Shown here one piece after another: positions 6,884 to 14,804 of a DNA stretch of 64,000 bases. The position numbers were made by a program, and so were the translations under genes. Numbering within the stretch: the first letter of the stretch is position 1; the number at the start of each line of letters is the position of its first letter. The DNA comes from JACMRP01 sp047302465. Lineage in GTDB: Bacteria > Bdellovibrionota > Bdellovibrionia > Bdellovibrionales > Bdellovibrionaceae. The stretch covers positions 2,232,001 to 2,296,000 of the forward strand of contig NZ_CP178621.1 of the NCBI RefSeq assembly GCF_047302465.1, in the 5' to 3' direction. The notes under the pieces are model-generated. The model was not told the origin of the DNA and searched no databases. It saw nothing but the letters and a program-made list of their open reading frames with translations.

Positions 6884-9091
6884 TTAAGGGGCATAGAGGC
6901 CGCCGGTGTTGTAGGTGCTAGAACCGTTGTAGCCTCCCCATATAATCACTTTGCTGCCAGTCCATATACCCGTATGAAATCTTCGAGCTGTGGGCACGTT
7001 GACTCCTGTCGAAGTTGCAGTCCAGGTGTCGCCAGTTGGATCATACTGAGCTCCTGTATTGTAGTGAGTAGAAACTGCATTCCATCCACCCCACACTATC
7101 ATCTTAGATCCTGTCCAAACCGCAGTATGTGAAGTCCTCGCAGTTGGGACGTTTGCACCCACAGACGTGGTGGCCCAAGTGTCCCCTGTCGAATCATACT
7201 GCGCACCAGTGTTGACGACCGTAGAAGCACCACTGTTCCCTCCCCAGATAACCATCTTCGATCCGGTCCACACACCTGAGTGAGAATACCGCGCGCTTGC
7301 CACATTTGTTCCTGTCGAGGTTGCAGTCCATGAGTTACCTGTAGAATCATACTTTCCACCTGTATTGACAATGCCCCCACTCGTAGAACCGCCCCAAATA
7401 ATCATGTTACTTCCATCCCAAACTGCCGTGTGCAAATATCTTCCCGTCGGCACATTCGCCCCTGTCGAGGTTGCAGTCCACGTGTTTCCACTTGGATCAT
7501 ACTGCCCTCCAGTGTTGACTAAGGTGCTATCATGCCCACCCCATACGATCATCTTACTGCCCGTCCATACGGCCGCTACCCAGCGTCTTCCCGCAGGGAC
7601 ATTGCCTCCATTGACCGCCGTTGCAGTCCATGAGTTCGCCGTCGAGTCGTATTGTGCCCCCGTATTCAATAAAGTGCCGGCACTGGAAGCTCCACCCCAC
7701 ACAATCATTTTACTGCCGGTCCATACAGCAGCATGTTGCTTCCGTGCCGAAGGAACATTTCCCCCTGGTGATGTCGCAGTCCAAGAGTTGCCCGTCGGAT
7801 CATACTGTCCACCAGAATTAAAATGAGTGTTATCCAAAATATTCCAACCACCCCAAACAATCATCTTAGCGCCGTCCCACACCGCTGTATGATTGTGTCT
7901 TTCAGTCGGCGCCCCTGTCGTGTTTGTTGTCGTCCACGAGTCTGTCGATGGGTTGTACTGCCCACCCGTATCGAAGGAAAATGCATCGTCCGTACCACCC
8001 CAAATAATCATTCGCGTTCCAGACCACACAGCTGAATGGCTGTGTCTCACACTCGGGGATCCCGAGGTATTTGTCAGTGTCCACGAATTTGCGGTAGGGT
8101 CGTAGCGGCCACCAGTTTTCAAGTAATCAGCGCCATCAAACCCGCCCCATACAATCATTAAACTGCCGGTCCATATGGCTGTATGGTAGCCTCGTTCCTC
8201 CGGCACACTCCCAGTCGTTGAAGTCGTAGTCCAAGTATTCGAAGTTGGGTTGTACTGCCCACCCGTATTTACATAAGCACTGCCGTTCCAACCGCCCCAT
8301 ACAACCATCTTTGTTCCGACCCACACAGCCGTGTGAAGAGATCTTCCTGCAGGTAAATTGGCTCCTACTGAAGTCGTAGCCCAAGTATCCGTCGCGGGGT
8401 CATATCTACCGCCGGTGTTGAAATTGGATGTGCCGTCGGTTCCGCCCCACACAATCATCCTTGTCCCACTCCACACCGCTGTATGAATCCCTCTCGCGTC
8501 TGGGACGTTTGCCCCGGTTGATGTTGGAGTCCAACTATCCGTCGATGGATCGTAAACCCCTCCGGTGTTGGTGTAAGTGCCCGCCAATCCTCCCCATACA
8601 ATCATTTTTGAACTCGTCCATACCATCGTGTGAAACTTTCGGGCCGAAGGCACAGGATATGTGTAAGTGGGTGTCCAAGAATCTCCTACGGGATCATACT
8701 GTCCACCCCCAGTAGGATATGTGAGTGTGGAATCTATGCCACCCCAAATAATCATTTTACTGCCAGTCCATACCGCTGCGTGATCTACTCTGGCCGCTGG
8801 AACATTTGTGCCTATCGAGGTCGCAGTCCATGAATCCGTCGTTGGATCATACAATCCTCCGGTATTGTGATAAGACCCGCCATAGCCACCCCACACAATC
8901 ATCCGACTGCCGGTCCACACGGCTGTATGACCATATCTTGTTAATGGCCCGCTAGTGGTCGTTGTTGCTTCCCACGTATCCGGAACAAGAGGCCCACCAC
9001 CACCTCCTTGTGTTTTCCAAAAACCAAAGGGAACGATGGCCTCGACATGAATCCATAAAAAGAGGGCTACAATCAGAGTTAAAAACTTCAT
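6884..9091 (-). CDS. Exported 14-repeat Kelch-like beta-propeller protein
   Basis: This 735-residue protein starts with a signal peptide (MKFLTLIVALFLWIHVEA), then IVPFGFWKT, a run of five glycines and 14 tandem repeats of about 50 residues. Each repeat follows the form PxxRxxHTAVWTGSKMIVWGG, a variable stretch, NTGGxYDPxxxxWTxTS. This is the Kelch/galactose-oxidase propeller pattern. Fourteen repeats could form two seven-bladed propellers. No catalytic domain is seen, so a surface or periplasmic binding role is likely. The repeats are also strongly similar at the DNA level. The next gene upstream in the same direction shares the PFxFxKT segment after its signal peptide. Confidence 0.85.
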   Translation of the reverse strand: MKFLTLIVALFLWIHVEAIVPFGFWKTQGGGGGPLVPDTWEATTTTSGPLTRYGHTAVWTGSRMIVWGGYGGSYHNTGGLYDPTTDSWTATSIGTNVPAARVDHAAVWTGSKMIIWGGIDSTLTYPTGGGQYDPVGDSWTPTYTYPVPSARKFHTMVWTSSKMIVWGGLAGTYTNTGGVYDPSTDSWTPTSTGANVPDARGIHTAVWSGTRMIVWGGTDGTSNFNTGGRYDPATDTWATTSVGANLPAGRSLHTAVWVGTKMVVWGGWNGSAYVNTGGQYNPTSNTWTTTSTTGSVPEERGYHTAIWTGSLMIVWGGFDGADYLKTGGRYDPTANSWTLTNTSGSPSVRHSHSAVWSGTRMIIWGGTDDAFSFDTGGQYNPSTDSWTTTNTTGAPTERHNHTAVWDGAKMIVWGGWNILDNTHFNSGGQYDPTGNSWTATSPGGNVPSARKQHAAVWTGSKMIVWGGASSAGTLLNTGAQYDSTANSWTATAVNGGNVPAGRRWVAAVWTGSKMIVWGGHDSTLVNTGGQYDPSGNTWTATSTGANVPTGRYLHTAVWDGSNMIIWGGSTSGGIVNTGGKYDSTGNSWTATSTGTNVASARYSHSGVWTGSKMVIWGGNSGASTVVNTGAQYDSTGDTWATTSVGANVPTARTSHTAVWTGSKMIVWGGWNAVSTHYNTGAQYDPTGDTWTATSTGVNVPTARRFHTGIWTGSKVIIWGGYNGSSTYNTGGLYAP
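6900..8990 (-). repeat. Tandem repeat array, 14 units of about 150 bp
   Basis: The Kelch-like gene is built of 14 in-frame units of roughly 147-156 bp. Words such as atcatttactgccggtcca and ctgtcgaggttgcagtcca recur with small changes. The similarity suggests growth by unequal recombination. Copy number could vary between strains, and short-read assembly may misjudge it. Confidence 0.85.
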
Positions 9092-9324
9092 AACTTACTA
9101 ACGTTTCGTCAATAAGCTTTGGGGTCTTTACTGCCCGACACTCTTATCGAACAGGATCATTAAATATAATGTTTCTAGTTTTTTGGTAGACCAAGAATTT
9201 TTCAATAGGTGTAGTCAGTGTTTTTTTTACTGTTCCAACGAAAGTTACTAAAGAACTTCAACCTCATCCATTCGTCGGGATATCTGCAATGCAGGTACTC
9301 ATCACTGGGAAAAATAGAGGGCTA

Positions 9325-10569
9325 TTAAAGACCAATAAGAGCGGCATCAGATAGGGGATAATTGTAATACTTAATCTTACGAATGTGCCGATTACGAATA
9401 TTTCCATCGGGAGCTGAGCCAACGTATCCATACGCAGGCGCTGGCAAAGTTCCTGACGTATCCGTCGTCACAGTTCCCCGATTCACCGAGCTTGTAAAGT
9501 TATTCGCCTGATAAGTCATCGCCTGCCGATTAATGGTGTTTGCCGCATTCAATGAACCCGCTGGATTAAAAACGGTCGAGTTCGCAGTCACCACTTTTAT
9601 GGCGCCCGTCGTTCCGCTATCGGCAATTTCAATCGCATTTTGCGCAAAGGTGCCTGCGACATTCGTGTTGTAAACACCAAACGCACGGTAAGTCGCCGCA
9701 CTCTCAGCACCATGATTTGTATACTCCGCAAATAAAGTTCCACTGACTGCATTAAACCAGCTCATCGTATTAAACGTTGCTGAATCTGCGGCTCTAGTGA
9801 CTGCACCGTTCGTCGTAGGAATATAGCTTGTAGGATAACTTCCTAACTCCATCTGAGCTCCCCAATAATCAACGACAGTTGTATTTCCAAAACTCGATAC
9901 ATACATCGCAATTACAGGGCGCATTGGGTTCGTCGTATTTTTTGCAGCCGTAATTGAAAACCGCTGCCAACTTGAAGTGATGTTGAAAGTGGACTGCGCA
10001 TAATACCCATATGAACCACCGACTTCTTGCATGACCACGGTGAGTGTTCCTGGTGAGGGCGACTTTGCATAAAAACTAAAAGTATAATTCACGCTAATTG
10101 TCGTCGATGGAATTGGAATCGGGTAAAAGTAATCGTCTCCGCTTGCTGTCACTCGATCTCCGGATGTTGTGCCATCAGGCGCGACTACCGAATCTAAACT
10201 TACCGAAGGACCCGTTCCGCCATCATCCCAATAAACTCCGGAAAGATTTGAACTGGCGGCAAGCATATTGGTCGCCGAGGCTTCCATCAATAGGCCCTTC
10301 GCTGCAAGCGTCGTCATATCGTAGTCAAAGCGAGGTGTATTCGAGGACGCCGTTTGCATCACACCAGAGCTATTAAAGTATGTCGCCGTTGAAGAGCGTG
10401 TAAAAGTCAGCTGCGATGGAAGACTGGTAAGTACAGTGAAATCCCAATCTAAAATCAAGGCCGAACTTGAAACCGTTTTTAAGAAGGCAAAAGGGATTAA
10501 ATGCGACATTGCTGAACTCGCAAAGAGCAATCCCAAAAACGTGACGATGAGCGGTCTCAAAAGTCTCAT
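9325..10569 (-). CDS. Exported protein with phage-tail-like domain
   Basis: This 414-residue protein has a signal peptide (MRLLRPLIVTFLGLLFASSA) followed by MSHLIPFAFLKT, much like the start of the mature Kelch protein next door. Then comes LTFTRSSTATYFNSSGV, a PRFDYD segment and GLLMEASATNML, the pattern of a domain common in phage tail or capsid-associated proteins. A beta-rich carbohydrate-binding-like domain (residues about 100-240) and a LamG-like C-terminal half follow. No enzymatic motif is seen. A surface adhesin or fibre-tip role is inferred. The start at 10569 is preferred to one 34 codons upstream because it places the signal peptide at the N-terminus. Confidence 0.75.
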   Translation of the reverse strand: MRLLRPLIVTFLGLLFASSAMSHLIPFAFLKTVSSSALILDWDFTVLTSLPSQLTFTRSSTATYFNSSGVMQTASSNTPRFDYDMTTLAAKGLLMEASATNMLAASSNLSGVYWDDGGTGPSVSLDSVVAPDGTTSGDRVTASGDDYFYPIPIPSTTISVNYTFSFYAKSPSPGTLTVVMQEVGGSYGYYAQSTFNITSSWQRFSITAAKNTTNPMRPVIAMYVSSFGNTTVVDYWGAQMELGSYPTSYIPTTNGAVTRAADSATFNTMSWFNAVSGTLFAEYTNHGAESAATYRAFGVYNTNVAGTFAQNAIEIADSGTTGAIKVVTANSTVFNPAGSLNAANTINRQAMTYQANNFTSSVNRGTVTTDTSGTLPAPAYGYVGSAPDGNIRNRHIRKIKYYNYPLSDAALIGL

Positions 10570-10773
10570 ACTTACTTTTCGGTGCTTGCTCCATTTTTCA
10601 CCTGTCAGAGAACACCTATAAACATTGAATTTTCCATGAACTGCTCGAAACTCGAAAGTGGAACGCCTCAAAATGAATAGAGTTCTCCGTTCATCTCGAT
10701 TCGCCTACACTAAAATTTGTTGATTCGCCTAAGACAAAGCTGTCTTGGTTTTTAGGTACAAACACTTCATGGG

Positions 10774-11352
10774 TTAGAATAAATTAACTCCGAAACCTAA
10801 AACGTTGTTCCAAACTTCGAAGCTGGTGGACTGCCCTGCGAGTGTCTGGCGAACTCCGTACCACTGAGATTTAAAATGCGCACTCCAGCGATTAGAAATA
10901 CGATAACGAACCACGCCCGAGAATATATAAGATCCATAAATCGTCGTGTAATTCGGGTCGTACTGGTAAAGCCCCACCTGGGACAGACCAAAACCTAAAA
11001 AGACATTCCAGGCATCACGATCTAATACTTTGAATTGTGGAATAAAAGAGAACGTCGCTACTTGCACGCGCTTATTATTGTTTAATGGAAACTCGCCAGT
11101 GTCATGATCAACAGAAAAACCATTCCACTCAAACGACATCATGCCCGCTCCGGCTTCCATATTCACACCGAGGATGTAAGTACCTACGGAAGATTCGGTC
11201 GTCAGATATCCTGTTTGTCGAGCCGCCCCCGCAGAAAAATTAATATCGAAACGCGGCCACGGACTGAGCTCTGTGTATTCAGGAGGATTGGCGAACGCCA
11301 AAGACACACCTAGAAAGCTTATGAGGAAACTAAGAAGAAAGATTTTTTTCAT
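10774..11352 (-). CDS. Outer-membrane beta-barrel protein
   Basis: This 192-residue protein has a clear signal peptide (MKKIFLLSFLISFLGVSLAFA). It then shows alternating hydrophobic segments and a terminal FGVNLF ending in Phe, the usual C-terminus of outer-membrane barrels recognised by BamA. About eight strands would fit the length. The function is unknown. An AAAGGA ribosome site lies before the ATG. It is 46 bp downstream of the RND exporter gene with a hairpin between them, so the two may share a message. Confidence 0.75.
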   Translation of the reverse strand: MKKIFLLSFLISFLGVSLAFANPPEYTELSPWPRFDINFSAGAARQTGYLTTESSVGTYILGVNMEAGAGMMSFEWNGFSVDHDTGEFPLNNNKRVQVATFSFIPQFKVLDRDAWNVFLGFGLSQVGLYQYDPNYTTIYGSYIFSGVVRYRISNRWSAHFKSQWYGVRQTLAGQSTSFEVWNNVLGFGVNLF

Positions 11353-11364
11353 ATTTCATCCTTT

Positions 11365-11386
11365 GGAGCTTCGATCACGAAGCCCC
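11365..11386 (-). promoter_or_regulatory. Hairpin between RND gene and barrel gene
   Basis: GGAGCTTCG at 11365-11373 and CGAAGCCCC at 11378-11386 pair with one G-U wobble and a 4-nt loop in minus-strand RNA. No T-run follows, so it looks more like a processing or stabilising hairpin in an operon junction than a terminator. Confidence 0.35.
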
Positions 11387-11398
11387 AGCTTAGATGAA

Positions 11399-14300
11399 CT
11401 ATGTTTGCGGTTCAAGACCCGGCGCTACTTCGGTTTTATTTTCAGAAGTATTATGTTCCACAGTTTTAGCTACTACTACAGGAACCGCACCATGAACTTG
11501 GTGATCTTCATCTTTGGTCACAAGTTTTCCAAAGACGCGATTACCCCACAGGCGGACTTTTTCGATGTAACCATAAGCCGCTGGGATCACCACGAGTGTT
11601 AGCAAGGTTGAACTGATAAGACCACCGATAATTGCAACACCCATGCTGGTTCTTTGCTTCGAAGCCTCATTCAAACCGATCGCCACCGGCAACATCCCCG
11701 CAATCAATGCGAAAGATGTCATCAAGATCGGACGAAGACGGTTTTTACCGGCTTTTAAGATCGCATCATGCAAGTTCATGCCAGCTTGCATAGATTGTTT
11801 GATATAATCCACCAAGATAATCGAGTTCTTGGTCGCAATACCTAAAAGCATCACACACCCAATCATCGAGAATAGATCCAGCGAGCTTTGAGTCACAAGA
11901 AGAGCATAGAAAGCTCCGCAAGCTGCGAGTGGAAGCACCAGCATGATCGTAAATGGCGTTACGAAAGATTCATACAAAGACGCCAATACCATGTAGATGA
12001 ACACAACCCCCAAGCCCATGGCGATAATGATATTCACCAAAAGCTCTTGGAAGTTTTCAGCTTGTCCTACGAATTTGTATCTCATGCCTGCTGGCAATGG
12101 ATGATCTTTATCCAAAAGCTGTTTCACGTCTGCAATCGCAGCACCCATACCAGGGCCATTCGGCGCGATATCCGCATTGATTTGGATATAACGAATACGA
12201 TCCTGACGGTTGATCGTCGTCGGCCCCTGAGCCTCTTTCACATCAGCAAAGAGTTTCAAATAAGTCAGACGTCCATTCATTGCAGGAATACGAACGTTTT
12301 CAATGTATTGCTTAATATCGCGCTGATCTTCTTTCAGACGAATACGCACGTCGTACTCACGTCCACCTTCACGGAAGACCGCCGGAGTCACCCCTTCAAC
12401 CAACGCACGAATTTCGTTACCGACTTGAGTGTTCAACACACCCACGGCCGCAGCCTTATTCGGATCGATATCCACTTGAATCTCGGGCTTACCAGGACGG
12501 AAGGTCGTATCCACGTCAAGAAGCGCTGGGTGGTGTTTTAGTTTTTCTAGAATGAACTTCGCTTCTTTTTCAAGCTGAGCTTGATCGCTGCCAACGATGT
12601 TCAAAGTAAACGGACGAGCACCGCCACCGACTTTATCCTGATCTTTTACAACCGGATTTGCGTAAGCATAAGGTTTTAACTTCTCGCGCACCATTGCTTT
12701 AAATTCGCTGGTGTTCAGTTTACGCTTTTTAGCAGGCACCATCTCGACGAAGATGCTCGCCTTGTTGGATTCCCCATTAGAACTTCCGACTGCCAAAACA
12801 GTTTGTAGAACTTCTTTTTCCTTACGAACGAGGTCGTCTACTTCCTTGGCAACACGGTCCATTTTATCAAGGCTTGTGCCTGGTGGAAGATCCAAAGCGA
12901 CCATGAACTCCCCGTTATCTTGCGGAGGCAAGAAGGTTTTCGGGATGAACTTCGCAAGCACGATAGAAGCCACGAAAATACCGACAGCCATGAACAAAAC
13001 AGTCTTTGGCTTTTTCATCGTCTTTTCTAGAATGCGTACATAGACATCTTCTAACCAAGTCTGGAAGCGGTCGAATTTTTTAAGCGTGATATCAACAACA
13101 GCCAAGAATTTGTTTTTAGAAACTTCTTTCGTGGCAATGTTCTCGTGTCCTTTACCGGCAAAGTACGCAGACATCATCGGCGCCATCGTGATCGCATCCG
13201 CCAAAGAGATCAACATCGCAAAACAGATCGTCAAACCGAACTCTTTAAAGAACTGACCTACCACCCCGCCTAAGAAGCCCACAGGACCAAATACGGCGAT
13301 AACGGTCATTGTCGTTGCGATAACCGCAAGCAATACTTCTTTTGTTCCATCTAACGAGGCTTGCTTCGGAGATTTCCCCATTTCGATATGACGGAAGATG
13401 TTCTCGCGCACAACGATCGCATCATCCACCAGAAGACCAACGGCTAACGAAAGCGCTAGCAACGTCATAATGTTGATCGAGAAACCCGCAACCGCCATTA
13501 GGATAAATGCACCTAACAACGAGTTCGGAAGCGCCAAGCTTGTAATGAAGGTTGAACGCAATGACGACAAGAAGAAGAACACCACAACGATTGTCAGAAT
13601 AATACCGATGAGGATGGTCTCTTTTACGTCAAACACGTTTGCACGGATCGGTTTTGCACCATCTTGCACTAAGTGAAGTTTTCCTTGGCCTTTGAGTTCA
13701 TCATTAATCTGGCCGATTTTCTTTTCGATATTATCGGCCACCGCAATCGTATTCGCGCCCGACTGACGGAAGATTTGGAGGATCAAACCAGCTTTACCAC
13801 TCACGTAAGTACGTGAGTTTTCATCTGCCAAAGAGTCCGTAACTTCGGCAATGTCGCTGATTTTTACTGGATGCAAAACGTTTTGGTAGTTGACCGGGAT
13901 TTGGCGAATCTCTTGAATGCTTTTGAACTCTCCCAAAGTACGAATCACATTTGTAGAATCGCCTTTATCAAGCTTACCCGCCGGAGTGTTCTTCCCAGTA
14001 GTTCCTAAGCTATTACGAATCGAAGAGGCCGAAATCTCGTGGTCCGAGATTTTTCTTAGGTCCATCTCGACACGGATTTCACGCTTACGGCCGCCTAGGA
14101 TCGTTACTAGACCTACTTGGTCCACTTGTTCAAAGCGAGGTTTCACAACTTGATCGGCTAGGTCAAAAAGTTGCGCAGCTGGCAGATCGGACTCAAGCGC
14201 CACCATCATGATGGGTTGATCGGCTGGATCTACGCGGCGAATGATCGGTTCATCGGCATCTTCAGGAAGTTTGTTTTTTACTTTGGCTACGCGGTCGCGG

Positions 14301-14617
14301 ACCTGTTGCTCAGCGTATTTGATGTCCATCGAGAGACTGAACTCGACGATCACCATACTCACACCCTCTTGGCTGATAGAGCTGAGGGTTTTGATACCAG
14401 AAACAGAGGCAAGCTCGTCCTCGATGGGTTTTGTAACGAGTGTTTCAATCTCGCTCGGACCTGCTCCAGAGTATGGAGTTTGCACCATCACGATGGGGAA
14501 GGTCACATCTGGGAATAAATCCACAGACAGACTTTTCAAGGAAATCACTCCGGCGATCATGATCAAAACGAAGAGACAAGTGATGAAGACAGGGCGTTTA
14601 ATCGAGAGTTCAACCAT
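11399..14617 (-). CDS. RND-family efflux transporter permease (AcrB/HAE1-like)
   Basis: This 1072-residue inner-membrane protein has the RND layout: a helix at residues 10-30, a porter region starting DLFPDVTFPIVMVQT, a helix cluster around 340-540 with LLVDDAIVVREN, and a second half in the same order with GIATKNSIILVDYI. Such pumps use proton flow to expel drugs, detergents or lipids. GAGG six bases before the ATG at 14617 supports that start over an upstream GTG. No membrane-fusion protein or TolC-like channel gene is adjacent. The gene upstream is icmF and the one downstream is a small barrel, so its partners must be elsewhere. Confidence 0.93.
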   Translation of the reverse strand: MVELSIKRPVFITCLFVLIMIAGVISLKSLSVDLFPDVTFPIVMVQTPYSGAGPSEIETLVTKPIEDELASVSGIKTLSSISQEGVSMVIVEFSLSMDIKYAEQQVRDRVAKVKNKLPEDADEPIIRRVDPADQPIMMVALESDLPAAQLFDLADQVVKPRFEQVDQVGLVTILGGRKREIRVEMDLRKISDHEISASSIRNSLGTTGKNTPAGKLDKGDSTNVIRTLGEFKSIQEIRQIPVNYQNVLHPVKISDIAEVTDSLADENSRTYVSGKAGLILQIFRQSGANTIAVADNIEKKIGQINDELKGQGKLHLVQDGAKPIRANVFDVKETILIGIILTIVVVFFFLSSLRSTFITSLALPNSLLGAFILMAVAGFSINIMTLLALSLAVGLLVDDAIVVRENIFRHIEMGKSPKQASLDGTKEVLLAVIATTMTVIAVFGPVGFLGGVVGQFFKEFGLTICFAMLISLADAITMAPMMSAYFAGKGHENIATKEVSKNKFLAVVDITLKKFDRFQTWLEDVYVRILEKTMKKPKTVLFMAVGIFVASIVLAKFIPKTFLPPQDNGEFMVALDLPPGTSLDKMDRVAKEVDDLVRKEKEVLQTVLAVGSSNGESNKASIFVEMVPAKKRKLNTSEFKAMVREKLKPYAYANPVVKDQDKVGGGARPFTLNIVGSDQAQLEKEAKFILEKLKHHPALLDVDTTFRPGKPEIQVDIDPNKAAAVGVLNTQVGNEIRALVEGVTPAVFREGGREYDVRIRLKEDQRDIKQYIENVRIPAMNGRLTYLKLFADVKEAQGPTTINRQDRIRYIQINADIAPNGPGMGAAIADVKQLLDKDHPLPAGMRYKFVGQAENFQELLVNIIIAMGLGVVFIYMVLASLYESFVTPFTIMLVLPLAACGAFYALLVTQSSLDLFSMIGCVMLLGIATKNSIILVDYIKQSMQAGMNLHDAILKAGKNRLRPILMTSFALIAGMLPVAIGLNEASKQRTSMGVAIIGGLISSTLLTLVVIPAAYGYIEKVRLWGNRVFGKLVTKDEDHQVHGAVPVVVAKTVEHNTSENKTEVAPGLEPQT

Positions 14618-14750
14618 AGCAGGCCTCACAGAAATTCAAACGAGTGTTTTAAAGCCTGCGCACTATAATCCCGCTTGTTCGAAAAAGCAAAACAGAGATT
14701 TTTGATATTTGATTTTGAGAGAATATTGAAGAACTAGAGTGAGAACTTCA

Positions 14751-14782
14751 GGTCTTCCTCGTCTGAAAACACGAGGAAGACC
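14751..14782 (-). terminator. Perfect 12-bp hairpin downstream of icmF
   Basis: GGTCTTCCTCGT (14751-14762) and ACGAGGAAGACC (14771-14782) form a perfect 12-bp stem with an 8-nt loop, 22 bp after the icmF stop. There is no clear U-tract on the minus strand, so it may end transcription weakly or protect the 3' end of the mRNA. Confidence 0.55.
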
Positions 14783-14804
14783 TTCTGTTTAAAACAAACG
14801 TTTA

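Noticed and set aside
6900..8990. Several open frames on the plus strand inside the Kelch gene
   Set aside because: They are mirror frames created by the repeats on the opposite strand and have no independent signals.
10700..10773. Small hairpin AAGACA-AAGC-TGTCTT followed by a T-run
   Set aside because: It is weak and its orientation does not match a nearby plus-strand gene end, so no terminator was called.
12500..14700. Long plus-strand frames opposite the RND gene
   Set aside because: The RND frame has full family motifs; the opposite frames show none.
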